Shown here piece after piece: positions 34,752 through 44,181 of a stretch of 64,000 bases of DNA. How positions within the stretch are numbered: position 1 is the first letter of the stretch; each line of letters opens with the position of its first letter. Both the position numbers and the translations under genes were made by a program. The notes under the pieces are model-generated. The model searched no databases and had not been told where the DNA came from. It saw only the letters and a program-made list of their open reading frames with translations. Origin of the DNA: Acidilutibacter cellobiosedens (GTDB lineage: Bacteria; Bacillota; Clostridia; Tissierellales; Acidilutibacteraceae); the NCBI RefSeq assembly GCF_004103715.1, contig NZ_CP035282.1, positions 708,673-772,672 of the forward strand, in the 5' to 3' direction.

Positions 34752-35815
34752 AGCCTATTGGAGGAGAATTTTGGTTTGACCTAAATATGATTAGTAGTGA
34801 AATCGATAATTTTAAAGAAAATGATGAAGAAATATATTTAGATGGAGGACAAAGTGCGATTAAATTTATTATTGAAAATATGGATGTACGTGAAGATGAA
34901 TATATTCTTTTACCTTCATATTTATGTTTAGATATAGTTAATGTATTTATAGAGAATAATATAAAAATAGCATTTTATGATGTAAACAGGAAATTAGAAA
35001 TTAATGCAGAGTCTATTATGAAAAATATAGAAAATTATAATGTTAAGGCTGTATTTTTTATTGACTATTTCGGTTTTCCTCATAGTGAAGATACGATTAG
35101 ATTTTTTAATAATCTAAAAAACAGAGAAATTATTATAATTGAGGATGCTGTACAATCTTTGTGGTTTAACCCAAGAAATTTTTTTATCGGAGATTATGTT
35201 TTCAATAGTTATAGAAAATTTATTCCTATAGATGGAAGTATAGTTTTAACGAAATATGATATCAAAGCTAAATATGATAGAAGTGATAGTAGCAAATATT
35301 ATGAATTAGTAAACACTGCCAGAAGCTGTAAAATGTTATTCCAGGAATTTCATATTGGTACTGAAGATAATTATTTAAAGTTATTTGATAAGGCTAAAAA
35401 AGAGTATTTAAATAGGGAAAAGAGTATCTTTAAAATTATGCCTAAGTCTAAAAAACTTTTATCTAATATAAATATAGATAACATAAAAAATATTAGAATT
35501 GATAATTACAGATATATTTATAATAGGTTAAAAAATAATGAAAATATAAAAATAATTTTTGGAGAAAATCTTTTAAAAGATAATATACCTTTAGGATTCC
35601 CAATATTAATAAATAATAGGGATGAGATAAGAAAAAGCTTGATGATGAATTCTATATACTGTCCAATACATTGGAATATCAATCATAGTTTTGTGCCTTT
35701 ATCATTTAAAGATTCTCATTATCTATCTAGTCATGTATTAACTTTACCAATAGATCAGAGATATACGTCAAAAGATATGGAAAGACTTGTGGATAATTTA
35801 TTATTCTATATCTAA
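34736..35815 (+). CDS. Divergent DegT-like PLP-dependent aminotransferase
   Basis: The 359-residue protein is distantly like DegT/DnrJ/EryC1 sugar aminotransferases. YLDGGQSAIKFII near residue 33, ILLPSYLCLDIVNVF, KAVFFIDYFGFP and IIIEDAVQSLW correspond to the cofactor-binding segments. FNSYRKFIPIDGSIV carries the candidate Schiff-base lysine. It lacks the usual GTDGL-type and H/D motifs of LegC, and the opening KPIGGEFWFDL matches a less-studied subfamily of glycan loci. It could replace LegC in C4 amination or act on another sugar. Confidence 0.65.
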   Translation: MEGYLKPIGGEFWFDLNMISSEIDNFKENDEEIYLDGGQSAIKFIIENMDVREDEYILLPSYLCLDIVNVFIENNIKIAFYDVNRKLEINAESIMKNIENYNVKAVFFIDYFGFPHSEDTIRFFNNLKNREIIIIEDAVQSLWFNPRNFFIGDYVFNSYRKFIPIDGSIVLTKYDIKAKYDRSDSSKYYELVNTARSCKMLFQEFHIGTEDNYLKLFDKAKKEYLNREKSIFKIMPKSKKLLSNINIDNIKNIRIDNYRYIYNRLKNNENIKIIFGENLLKDNIPLGFPILINNRDEIRKSLMMNSIYCPIHWNINHSFVPLSFKDSHYLSSHVLTLPIDQRYTSKDMERLVDNLLFYI

Positions 35816-35833
35816 TATGGGAGGTGTTTTAAA

Positions 35834-36346
35834 CTGAATTTAATTTTTGATAAATGTACTATAGAAGATTTTGATGACTTTTATATGTTAAGATGTGATG
35901 AAGAAAATATTTATTGGACAGGCCATAGGGAAAAGCCTGATAGAGACAAGCTATATAAATGGTATTTGGAACAATTGAAAAGAACTGATAGAATAATGTT
36001 TTTAGTTAAGGCCGATTCCTTGGATGAACCTGCAGGGTATTTATATTTGGACATAGTGAAGAATAATGGAGAAATTGTTGCAGAGACCGGCCATGGAGTT
36101 AATTCAAAATATAAAGGGAGAGGTATTGGAACACAAATAATAAAATTTGCTGTCGATTATACAACTAATGAATTAAAGCATATTAATAAAATAGATGGCT
36201 GGATATTGGAAGACAATGTCGGTTCTATAAAAAATGTATTAAAAAATGGATATATTGAAACCGGCGAAAAAAAGAGAGTTTTTATTGATGAAAAGAATGG
36301 ATTTAAAAATATGAAAAGATATATTTATGAAATAAATCGTAGATAG
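35834..36346 (+). CDS. GNAT-family N-acetyltransferase, probably CTG-started
   Basis: The acetyl-CoA loop is GVNSKYKGRGIGTQIIKF (about residues 95-112) with later WILEDNVGSIKNVLKNGY, standard for GNATs. An ATG at 35885 would give 153 residues but cut off the first strand. Reading from CTG at 35834 adds NLIFDKCTIEDFDDFY, a normal GNAT N terminus. That CTG stands 7 bases after GGGAGGTG, whereas the ATG has no ribosome site. Probable role: N-acetylation of the amino sugar (LegH/PseH-like step). Confidence 0.75.
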   Translation: MNLIFDKCTIEDFDDFYMLRCDEENIYWTGHREKPDRDKLYKWYLEQLKRTDRIMFLVKADSLDEPAGYLYLDIVKNNGEIVAETGHGVNSKYKGRGIGTQIIKFAVDYTTNELKHINKIDGWILEDNVGSIKNVLKNGYIETGEKKRVFIDEKNGFKNMKRYIYEINRR

Positions 36347-36357
36347 AGGTGAAAAAA

Positions 36358-37383
36358 GTGTATTACATTATCGACACAGATTGTTTGGAGTGGGATAAAT
36401 GTTTGAATGATATGCCTCTCCAATATAGAGATATATATTTTACCTCTGGATATTATAAACTGTATGAATTAAATGGAGATGGAATTGGAAAGATGTTTAT
36501 TTATGAAGAGAATGGGAAAACAGTATTATACCCTTTTCTTCTAAATGAAATAAATGGCTATGGATTAGAAAAGAAGTGTTATGATATACAAACAGCCTAT
36601 GGATATGGAGGACCGATAAGCAATTGTGGTGATGAACTGTTTTTGAAAAATTCTGAAGAATGTTTTTTAAAATACTGTACTACCAGTAACATTATTGCTG
36701 AATTTATAAGATTTCATCCATTAATTAAAAATGAAAGACTCTTTAAAGAGAATATTGAAGTTTTACATAACAGAAAGACCGTTTATTTGAAATTAGAAGA
36801 GGACATACAAACTATATGGAACGAATATATATCAAGTAAATGTAGAAATATGATAAGAAAGGCAAAAAAGAACAATTTGAAAGTAATTAAAAACAATGAT
36901 TATAAGGTTTTTAAACAAATATATGAGAAAACAATGGATAAAGTCGGAGCGGCAAAAGAGTATTATTTTCATGATAAATATTATCATGAAATGAGTAAAA
37001 ATGAAAGTTTTATTATAATGAATGTATTGAAAGATGATTTAGTTATTGCATCATCGCTATTCATGATATATGGAGACTACTTTCACTATCATCTGTCGGG
37101 AACTAAAAAAGATTATTTAAAGTATGCAAGCAATAATATACTTTTATGGGAAGCAATAAAATTTGCTCAACAAAGTAAATGTAAATTTTTTCATTTTGGT
37201 GGAGGACTGAAAGATAACGAAGAGGATTCTCTATATTTGTTTAAAAAAAGTTTTTCAAAAACTACGTCTGACTTTTATATCGGGAAAAGAATTCACAATG
37301 AAAATATATATTATTATTTGATTGATAAATGGGAAAAGAAAAATGGTAGGAAAGCAGATTTGTTTTTATCCTATAGATATTGA
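36358..37383 (+). CDS. FemAB/GNAT-like acyl- or aminoacyl-transferase
   Basis: The 341-residue protein has a middle CRNMIRKAKKNNLKVIKN segment and a C-terminal HYHLSGTKKDYLKYASNNIL then FFHFGGGLKDNE. These are the pattern of FemAB-like proteins, which transfer amino acids from tRNA to amino groups or modify surface glycans. The GTG at 36358 is 8 bases after AGAGG. Inside a nonulosonate operon it may decorate the sugar's amino group or join it to an acyl unit. Substrate unknown. Confidence 0.65.
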   Translation: MYYIIDTDCLEWDKCLNDMPLQYRDIYFTSGYYKLYELNGDGIGKMFIYEENGKTVLYPFLLNEINGYGLEKKCYDIQTAYGYGGPISNCGDELFLKNSEECFLKYCTTSNIIAEFIRFHPLIKNERLFKENIEVLHNRKTVYLKLEEDIQTIWNEYISSKCRNMIRKAKKNNLKVIKNNDYKVFKQIYEKTMDKVGAAKEYYFHDKYYHEMSKNESFIIMNVLKDDLVIASSLFMIYGDYFHYHLSGTKKDYLKYASNNILLWEAIKFAQQSKCKFFHFGGGLKDNEEDSLYLFKKSFSKTTSDFYIGKRIHNENIYYYLIDKWEKKNGRKADLFLSYRY

Positions 37384-37399
37384 TAAAGGAAGGAATAAT

Positions 37400-38392
37400 A
37401 TGGATTTAAAAAATAAAAAGATTCTTGTGACAGGTGCTGAAGGATTTATAGGAAGCCACTTGACTGAAAAATTAGTTGAAATGGGAGCAGATGTTACTGC
37501 TCTGGTTCAGTATAATTCCTTTAACAACTGGGGTTGGATAGATACTTTTGATGATGAAATTAAAAACAGTATTCATGTTGTAACCGGGGATATAAGAGAA
37601 TATGATAATGTTAAAAGAATTGCAAAAGGGCAGGACATAGTGTTTCACTTGGCGGCTCTTATAGCGATACCGTATTCTTATTTATCTCCTATGGCTTATG
37701 TAAAAACTAATGTGGAAGGGACTACAAATATATTGGAAGCTTCAAAGGATTATGGAGTAGAAAAAATTATACATACATCTACTTCTGAAACCTACGGTAC
37801 AGCTTTGTATGTTCCAATAGATGAAAGGCATCCAATGCAGGGGCAGTCTCCCTATTCTGCTTCTAAAATCGGAGCCGATAAGATGGCGGAGAGCTTTTAT
37901 AGGAGCTTTAATCTTCCTGTAGCAACTATCAGGCCTTTCAATACTTATGGACCGAGGCAATCTGCCAGAGCTGTAATTCCTACAATTATATCCCAAATAT
38001 TATCGGGGAAAAAGGAAATTAAATTAGGCAGTTTAAGCCCTAAAAGGGACTTTAATTATGTAAAGGATACTGTTTCCGCTTTTATAAAGGTAGCGGAAAG
38101 TGATAAAACCATAGGACAAGTTGTTAATGCCGGGTCAAATCATGAAATAAGTATTGGAGATTTGGCGGAGAAGATAATAAATATCTTAGGGAAAAAGGTC
38201 AACATTATATGTGACGAAGATAGAATAAGACCTGAGGGAAGCGAAGTAAACAGACTATGGTCGGACAATACAAAGATAAAGGAATTAACAGGATGGAGCC
38301 CTAAATATACCTTAGAAGAAGGACTCAAAGAAACCGCTTGCTGGATAGAAAAGAATATGAAATATTTTAAAGTAAACATATATAATGTTTAA
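37400..38392 (+). CDS. legB: NAD-dependent nucleotide-sugar 4,6-dehydratase (LegB)
   Basis: The 330-residue short-chain epimerase/dehydratase has the Rossmann loop TGAEGFIGSHLTEKL (residues about 12-26), STSETYGTA, the catalytic YSASKIGADKM and NTYGPRQSARAVIPTII. It starts the route by making a 4-keto-6-deoxy sugar. The ATG at 37400 follows AAGGAAGG. An in-frame ATG 78 bases upstream lies within the preceding gene. Last gene of the operon, with a terminator about 100 bases later. Confidence 0.9.
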   Translation: MDLKNKKILVTGAEGFIGSHLTEKLVEMGADVTALVQYNSFNNWGWIDTFDDEIKNSIHVVTGDIREYDNVKRIAKGQDIVFHLAALIAIPYSYLSPMAYVKTNVEGTTNILEASKDYGVEKIIHTSTSETYGTALYVPIDERHPMQGQSPYSASKIGADKMAESFYRSFNLPVATIRPFNTYGPRQSARAVIPTIISQILSGKKEIKLGSLSPKRDFNYVKDTVSAFIKVAESDKTIGQVVNAGSNHEISIGDLAEKIINILGKKVNIICDEDRIRPEGSEVNRLWSDNTKIKELTGWSPKYTLEEGLKETACWIEKNMKYFKVNIYNV

Positions 38393-38494
38393 TTGAGTTT
38401 AAAGATAATATTTATATATAGAGACAATTTTATAATCATAATTCTAAAAGATATTCTTTTTTCAGTGTATGGCTAAGGATTAGGAGTATTTTAT

Positions 38495-38540
38495 ATTGCC
38501 AAAGTTTTCATATATTCATAAACTTTGGCAATTATTTTTA
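38495..38540 (+). terminator. Terminator of the glycan operon
   Basis: ATTGCCAAAGTTT (38495-38507) pairs fully with AAACTTTGGCAAT (38520-38532), then TATTTTTATT. Confidence 0.88.
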
Positions 38541-38623
38541 TTATCTCTTTCCAATTGCAACCTTTTATTCTAATATGTTATAATCATGCTAAGGATTGAA
38601 TATATAAAAAGGAGTGCGGTTTC

Positions 38624-39379
38624 TTGTATTTAGGCAAGGGCTATAAAACAGCTATATATTTCAGCATATTTTTTATTATACTTACGGGAGTAATGATTCA
38701 TTTTCCAAAGGGAAAAGAAGAATTTTCTGTTTGGGATGAAACAGCTTATGATTTAAAATTAGATGAAGACCAGGAACTTATAGATTATGCTTATAATAAA
38801 AACTATCTTTTTGCAATTCTAGGAGATAAGAAAGACAAAATATACGGCAATGAAGTTTGTATATATAGATCAGAAAATTTATCTTCAAAAGTGAATTGGA
38901 TAAAAGTATCGGAATATGATTTTTCTAAAGTTCTACCATGGAAGGTTGAGATAGGAGACATAGATGATTCAGAAAATTTGGAATTGTTTATCGGAGTATA
39001 TAAATCAACTCATTTTGATAACAAACGAAATAATCGTATGTTTGTATTTAACTGGGACGGAGAGAAACTTTCTAAGAAGTGGACAGGGTCTCAAATAGGT
39101 TATTGTATGAAAGATTTTTATATTATAGATTTTTTAGATATGTATGGCGATGAATTGATAATTTTAGATAAAAATAAGGATGGAAAGGAGAGGATATTAA
39201 TTTATTATTGGCTGGATTTCGGATTTACGCTTTTAGCAGAAAGTGAAAATTTTGATCTTATTGAAAAAGTTGAGTATTCTAATGACAATTTGCTGAAATT
39301 AACATGCAGAGACCAAGGCAAGAGGTTTCAAAAAGAGGTAACGGTAAAAAATGGAGAAGTTGTGGGAATATCTGATTAG
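38624..39379 (+). CDS. Membrane-anchored protein with FG-GAP/VCBS-like segments, unknown function
   Basis: 251 residues. One hydrophobic segment (about 7-25) near the N terminus should anchor it with the rest outside the cell. The outer part has WKVEIGDIDDSENLELFIGV and MYGDELIILDKNKDG, short acidic motifs like those in FG-GAP or VCBS beta-propeller blades. It starts with TTG after AAAAGGAG. It precedes the DUF3160 lipoprotein by 19 bases, so the two probably work together. I cannot assign a role. Confidence 0.6.
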   Translation: MYLGKGYKTAIYFSIFFIILTGVMIHFPKGKEEFSVWDETAYDLKLDEDQELIDYAYNKNYLFAILGDKKDKIYGNEVCIYRSENLSSKVNWIKVSEYDFSKVLPWKVEIGDIDDSENLELFIGVYKSTHFDNKRNNRMFVFNWDGEKLSKKWTGSQIGYCMKDFYIIDFLDMYGDELIILDKNKDGKERILIYYWLDFGFTLLAESENFDLIEKVEYSNDNLLKLTCRDQGKRFQKEVTVKNGEVVGISD

Positions 39380-39398
39380 AATAGGGGGGAAAGTAAAT

Positions 39399-41606
39399 AT
39401 GAAGCGGTTTTTTGCGTTTGCAATGGTATTAATTTTTTTAAGCAGCGTTTTAGCCGGGTGTGATAAAAACAATTCAAAGGAGAGCAATATAAATTGGGCA
39501 ATTCCCGATGAAATAAAAAACATTCAGGTTTCGTATAATCCTGTAAAGTATAAGGCAGAGGTGCCTCATTATGATATTTTGAAGGGCCTTGGCAATATTG
39601 AAAATATTGCTCAATTTTCCGGCTTTTCTGATGATCAGAAAAGTATGATTGAGGAAAATGGTTTTGTTGTCCTTCCCGGAAAACAAACAAAAATGAATTA
39701 TTTGTATGATTCGAACGAATATTTGGGGATACCTAATTTTGTTACTTCCGATGTAGTTTTACATCTGTATCATCAGTTTTATGAAAAATCGTTGTTTTAT
39801 GTGGAAAATGAATATCTGGCAAAGGATTTGGAACAATTGACCGACAGAATGTTTGATAAATCAGTAATTGTATTTGAACAAATCAATGATAATAAACTTA
39901 AAGATATTCAGAAGAAAAACATTGCTTATTTTCTTGTGGGGAAGATGATTATGGCAGAGAATCCGGATATTGATGTATCCGTAGATAGTGATATTCTGGA
40001 TTTAGCTAAAGAAGAATATGATCTTATTCAAAAAGCCTCGGGGTATGAGAAATCGCCCTTATTTGATGCAGACTTGGATTATTCACAGTTTACCGTAAGA
40101 GGCCATTATACCTATAATTCATTGCTTCAGAAGTTCTTTAAGACAATGATGTGGTACGGTTTTACTCCAATTAAACTTATGAACATGGAAACTGAAGAGT
40201 TTTATTATGAAAATACTCAACAAGCACTATTAATGACTTATACGGTATTTTTAGAATATAAGGGTTCTAATGATATTAAAACTTGGAATAATATTTATGA
40301 ACCGACAGGATTTTATGTCGGACAATCTGATGATTTGAATATTATGGACTTGAAAGAATTGATTGTTTCCGTATTTGGTGAAAATGTAGACATTGAGGAC
40401 TCTAACAATTCCTCTTATCATGATAAACTTTACGAAGCCGTTAAAAATTTAAGAGAACCTGAAATAAAGGCAAAGATTACAAATGCACCTGTTGCTAAAG
40501 AATTTAAGTTTATGGGGCAAAGATATATTTTAGACGGATATATTATGCAGGAATTGATGGACCCATACTTAAGGCCGGTACCTACGGGTTTGGACGTAAT
40601 GGGAGTACTGGGCAGTAAACAAGGAGAAGATTTGTTATTTAATAACTACCAGCCTCAGAAACAGTGGCCTGATTATCAAAAAAACTATGATAAACTGAAA
40701 AATGAAGTAAAAAGTTATAAAAATGAAATATGGCAGAGCAATCTTTATAATGGATGGCTTTGGGCAATTCAAAAAGAAATAACGGAGTTTGATGAGAACT
40801 CCGGGATGCCTGTTTTTATGACCAATGAATCTTGGCGTAATAAATCACTAAATGCCGCATTATCAAGTTATGCGGAATTAAAACATGATACTGTATTATA
40901 TGGAAAGCAACCGGTGGCCGAAATGGGAGGTCCAATGGAAGTTGCAGATCAACACTATGTTGAGCCAAATGTAGAATTATATGATAATCTCCTCTGGTTA
41001 ATGGAGTATACGGTTAAAAATTTAGAGGCAAGGAAACTATTAAATGATGATTTTAAAGACGGGGCAGAAAAAAATATTGAGCTTCTTAAGCTTCTCAGAG
41101 AATGTTCGGTTAAAGAGCTTAAAAATGAAAATCTCACAGAAGATGAAAAGAATAAGTTACTGTGGATCGGAGGTACATTGGAAAATATATCAAACAGCTA
41201 TTCCTTTGGAGCATCAGCTTCGGATAAGGAGAGTTTTTCAATAGAGCAAAATGATATGATAATAGCTGATGTGGCAACTTTGGGCAATAATAAGTATTTA
41301 AATATGGGTACGGGATTTTTTGACGAGATTTATGTTGCCGTACCTGTTGAGGGGAAACTGTATTTAACAAGAGGAATAGTTTACTCTTATTATGAATTTG
41401 TAGGGGATAAGCGATTGACTGATGAAGAATGGTGGGATCTCCAGGGACTTAAAAAGGTTAAAGAGGATTCCTATGAATATTTTCGAATGGAGGAGCCTTC
41501 CAAAAATTTACCGGACCAACCTTTCTGGGTGAATATATTTAAATCCGACAGTAACAATGTTAAGATTGAATCTTTAGAGGTGGACTGGGATAAAATAAAT
41601 GAGTAG
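39399..41606 (+). CDS. DUF3160 lipoprotein
   Basis: 735 residues with a lipoprotein signal (LIFLSSVLAGC, Cys21). The mature part has FGFSDDQKSMIEENGFVVLPG-like and TSDVVLHLYHQFYEKSL segments, then LRPVPTGLDVMGVLGSKQG and DQHYVEPNVELYDNLLWLM, matching DUF3160, a family of secreted or surface proteins of unknown function. The ATG at 39399 follows GGGGGGAAAG. An in-frame ATG upstream would spoil the signal peptide. Followed by a terminator. Confidence 0.85.
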   Translation: MKRFFAFAMVLIFLSSVLAGCDKNNSKESNINWAIPDEIKNIQVSYNPVKYKAEVPHYDILKGLGNIENIAQFSGFSDDQKSMIEENGFVVLPGKQTKMNYLYDSNEYLGIPNFVTSDVVLHLYHQFYEKSLFYVENEYLAKDLEQLTDRMFDKSVIVFEQINDNKLKDIQKKNIAYFLVGKMIMAENPDIDVSVDSDILDLAKEEYDLIQKASGYEKSPLFDADLDYSQFTVRGHYTYNSLLQKFFKTMMWYGFTPIKLMNMETEEFYYENTQQALLMTYTVFLEYKGSNDIKTWNNIYEPTGFYVGQSDDLNIMDLKELIVSVFGENVDIEDSNNSSYHDKLYEAVKNLREPEIKAKITNAPVAKEFKFMGQRYILDGYIMQELMDPYLRPVPTGLDVMGVLGSKQGEDLLFNNYQPQKQWPDYQKNYDKLKNEVKSYKNEIWQSNLYNGWLWAIQKEITEFDENSGMPVFMTNESWRNKSLNAALSSYAELKHDTVLYGKQPVAEMGGPMEVADQHYVEPNVELYDNLLWLMEYTVKNLEARKLLNDDFKDGAEKNIELLKLLRECSVKELKNENLTEDEKNKLLWIGGTLENISNSYSFGASASDKESFSIEQNDMIIADVATLGNNKYLNMGTGFFDEIYVAVPVEGKLYLTRGIVYSYYEFVGDKRLTDEEWWDLQGLKKVKEDSYEYFRMEEPSKNLPDQPFWVNIFKSDSNNVKIESLEVDWDKINE

Positions 41607-41633
41607 GATAAATACAAGATAATATTTATTAAA

Positions 41634-41686
41634 AATAAGCTGTTCTGTTTAGTTTTTTAAATTAATTTGAACAGCTTATTTTTTAT
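41634..41686 (+). terminator. Terminator after the DUF3160 gene
   Basis: AATAAGCTGTTC (41634-41645) pairs with GAACAGCTTATT (41669-41680), followed by TTTTTATAAT. Confidence 0.88.
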
Positions 41687-41788
41687 AATAATTATGTTAA
41701 TTTTGTTGATAATATAATTATAGGCTTTTTATAACCCATTGGAAAATCAAAATTTCCTTAGTATGAATTTTCCGTTAAATGGGTCTCA

Positions 41789-41841
41789 AAAAAGGCTTCC
41801 TTAATATATTGATACTTTGATAAAAGCCTTTTTATTTTTTT
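41789..41841 (+). terminator. Second hairpin with T-run upstream of the PRD regulator
   Basis: AAAAAGGCTT pairs with AAGCCTTTTT across a 25-base loop, then ATTTTTTTG. It lies 114 bases before the regulator start. It may be a back-up terminator or an attenuator. No antiterminator motif was found. The rest of the 349-base gap holds nothing else. Confidence 0.55.
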
Positions 41842-41954
41842 GCCACATTGGATTGAAAAATTGTAAACTTGATTATAGCCTAATTTGAAAGATATAATTA
41901 ATTTATAAATAGTAAATAGTAATACAATGGTTTAAAAAAGGAGTAGTTTCAAGC

Positions 41955-44087
41955 ATGCTTAACAAAAGATGCTCTCAACTGTTGTTGCGGATAATTAATT
42001 CAAAAGAACCAGTCAGTATTTTGGAATTATCCAATATTTTCAATGTGAGCAAGAGGACAATAAGATATGATTTGGATAAGATAGATGAATTCTTGGCAAA
42101 TATAAAATTGCCACAATTAATAAGAAAACCAAATGTTGGAATATCATATAATTGTTCTATTGTAGAAAAGAATATAATTCTGGAATCAATGGGGAAGATA
42201 GATTTTTATCAATATGTCCTGTCCCAGGATGAACGTGTTATGTATATACTCAGCGAATTATTGAGCGTAAGGGATTATGTAACTATTGAAGAAATGGCAA
42301 ATGAATTATTTGTAAGCAGAAGTACCATAATAAAAGATATGAATAAAGTCAGAGGATGGCTTAATAAAAGAAACCTGAATTTAATAAGTACTAAAGGATT
42401 CGGCATAAAAATTGAAGGAAATGAAAAATATTACAGGAAAGCGGCGCTGGAACTTTTAACCGATAATGTAGACGTATATAAGGCATTGAATTTCATAAAA
42501 ACATCTAAATTTGAAAAAATGGATTTTGGAATTGATGCTAAACTTAAAAATATGTTTAAAAATATTGATATTGTTTACATTGAAAATTGTATAGATATAG
42601 CAGAAGAAGAACTGGAAATAAAATTTTCGGATGAAGCTTATTCGGCTCTGGTTATGCATATAGCCCTTGCTTTGAAAAGAATCGAACAGGGAAAAGACAT
42701 TATTATGCCGAAAGAGGAACTGGTTTCTTTACAAACCACAAAAGAATTTGCCGTATCTTCCAGTATAGTAAAGATGTTGGAAGAAAGATTTAAACTGAAT
42801 ATACCTATAGGTGAAATAGGATATATGACAGTTCATTTTTTAGGAAGTAATGCATCGGCTTCAAAAAAAATAAATAATGATTTAATTGAAATAGAAATAA
42901 TAACAAATAAGCTTATTGAAAAAGTAGGGAAACTCTTAAATGAAAATTTACGTGATGATAAACAATTGTTTGAGGGTTTGCTGCAGCATATGCGCCCTAC
43001 AATATACAGGCTAAAACATGGATTGGTATTAAAAAATCCTTTATTGACGGAGATAAAGAAATCGTATTACCAGTTATTTATGGCGGTGAAAAAAGGCTGC
43101 AGTATTATTGAATCCTATACAAATAAAAAAATCAGTGATGAAGAAGTAGGATATTTGGCTTTGCATTTTGGAGCTGCGATAGAAAGAATTCAGGATTTTA
43201 CCGGAGAACCTGCCAGGCCTGCCAGGGTTTTAGTAGTATGCGCCACAGGAATAGGAACTGCCGGATTTATATCTGAAAAATTAAAGCAAATGTTTAATGT
43301 CAATATTATAGGAACCGTATCTTATCGTCAAATAAAGGAAGTTTTAGAAGAGAAAAAAGTGGATATTATTGTAAGTACCATTCCGGTTAAAATTGATGTT
43401 GAAAATATTAAATGTATTGAAGTAAGCCCGTTTCTTACTTCCCAAAATATCAGCGATATTAAGTCGGCGATAAGCGGAAATATTTATCAGAGCAAAAAAG
43501 CAAATGTAGATTTAAAGAAAGTTATAGATATAATAGGTAAAAGTTGTGAAATTTTTGATGCAGCCAACTTGATAAAGGATCTGACAAACTATTTCGGTGT
43601 TTCAAATAATTTGGAAGAAAGAAGTACTCCTCTGTTGGCATTACAAGATGTTTTAACATCACAATCAATAAAATTGAATGTTGAAGCTGATAGTTGGGAA
43701 GAATCTATAAGGATAGGAGGAGGGCTTCTGGAAAAGAATGGCTTGGTTGAGCATAAGTATATTCAAGCTATGATAGATATAGTCAAAAATATGGGACCGT
43801 ATATTGTCATACAGCCGGGAATAGCTATGCCTCATGCAAGGCCTGAGTATGGAGTTAAGAAAGTTGGGGTAAGCCTGATAACGTTAAAGAATCCGATAAA
43901 TTTTGGAAATAAAGAAAACGATCCTGTAAAGATAGTTATATGTTTATGTTCTACAGATCATTCAAGCCATATAAAGGTATTGTCGGAGTTAGTTGATTTG
44001 CTGGAAGATAAAAATTTTGTGAATGAAGTAATGAAAGCCCGAAATTCAGAAGATATTATTAGATTTATAATAAATAACGTTAAGTAG
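41955..44087 (+). CDS. PRD-containing transcriptional activator (MtlR/BglG-like)
   Basis: 710 residues in the order: two helix-turn-helix segments (LELSNIFNVSKRTIRYDLDK; EMANELFVSRSTIIKDMNK), two PRD domains (about 190-300 and 300-415; VMHIALALKRIEQG, YLALHFGAAIER), a GatB-like IIB domain with VVCATGIGTAGFI (Cys near 429), and a C-terminal IIA domain with GIAMPHARPEYG (His near 627). Such regulators activate PTS operons when phosphorylated by HPr and inhibited by their own EIIB/EIIA. It is probably the activator of the cluster at 44.2-54.1 kb. Confidence 0.92.
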   Translation: MLNKRCSQLLLRIINSKEPVSILELSNIFNVSKRTIRYDLDKIDEFLANIKLPQLIRKPNVGISYNCSIVEKNIILESMGKIDFYQYVLSQDERVMYILSELLSVRDYVTIEEMANELFVSRSTIIKDMNKVRGWLNKRNLNLISTKGFGIKIEGNEKYYRKAALELLTDNVDVYKALNFIKTSKFEKMDFGIDAKLKNMFKNIDIVYIENCIDIAEEELEIKFSDEAYSALVMHIALALKRIEQGKDIIMPKEELVSLQTTKEFAVSSSIVKMLEERFKLNIPIGEIGYMTVHFLGSNASASKKINNDLIEIEIITNKLIEKVGKLLNENLRDDKQLFEGLLQHMRPTIYRLKHGLVLKNPLLTEIKKSYYQLFMAVKKGCSIIESYTNKKISDEEVGYLALHFGAAIERIQDFTGEPARPARVLVVCATGIGTAGFISEKLKQMFNVNIIGTVSYRQIKEVLEEKKVDIIVSTIPVKIDVENIKCIEVSPFLTSQNISDIKSAISGNIYQSKKANVDLKKVIDIIGKSCEIFDAANLIKDLTNYFGVSNNLEERSTPLLALQDVLTSQSIKLNVEADSWEESIRIGGGLLEKNGLVEHKYIQAMIDIVKNMGPYIVIQPGIAMPHARPEYGVKKVGVSLITLKNPINFGNKENDPVKIVICLCSTDHSSHIKVLSELVDLLEDKNFVNEVMKARNSEDIIRFIINNVK

Positions 44088-44181
44088 TTATAAAAGTAAA
44101 ATAGTGTTGAAATATAGAACAGAGATTACTGCCTAATACGATTATTTTCTATGATTTATTACTGAAAGGAGATGAAGGGTT

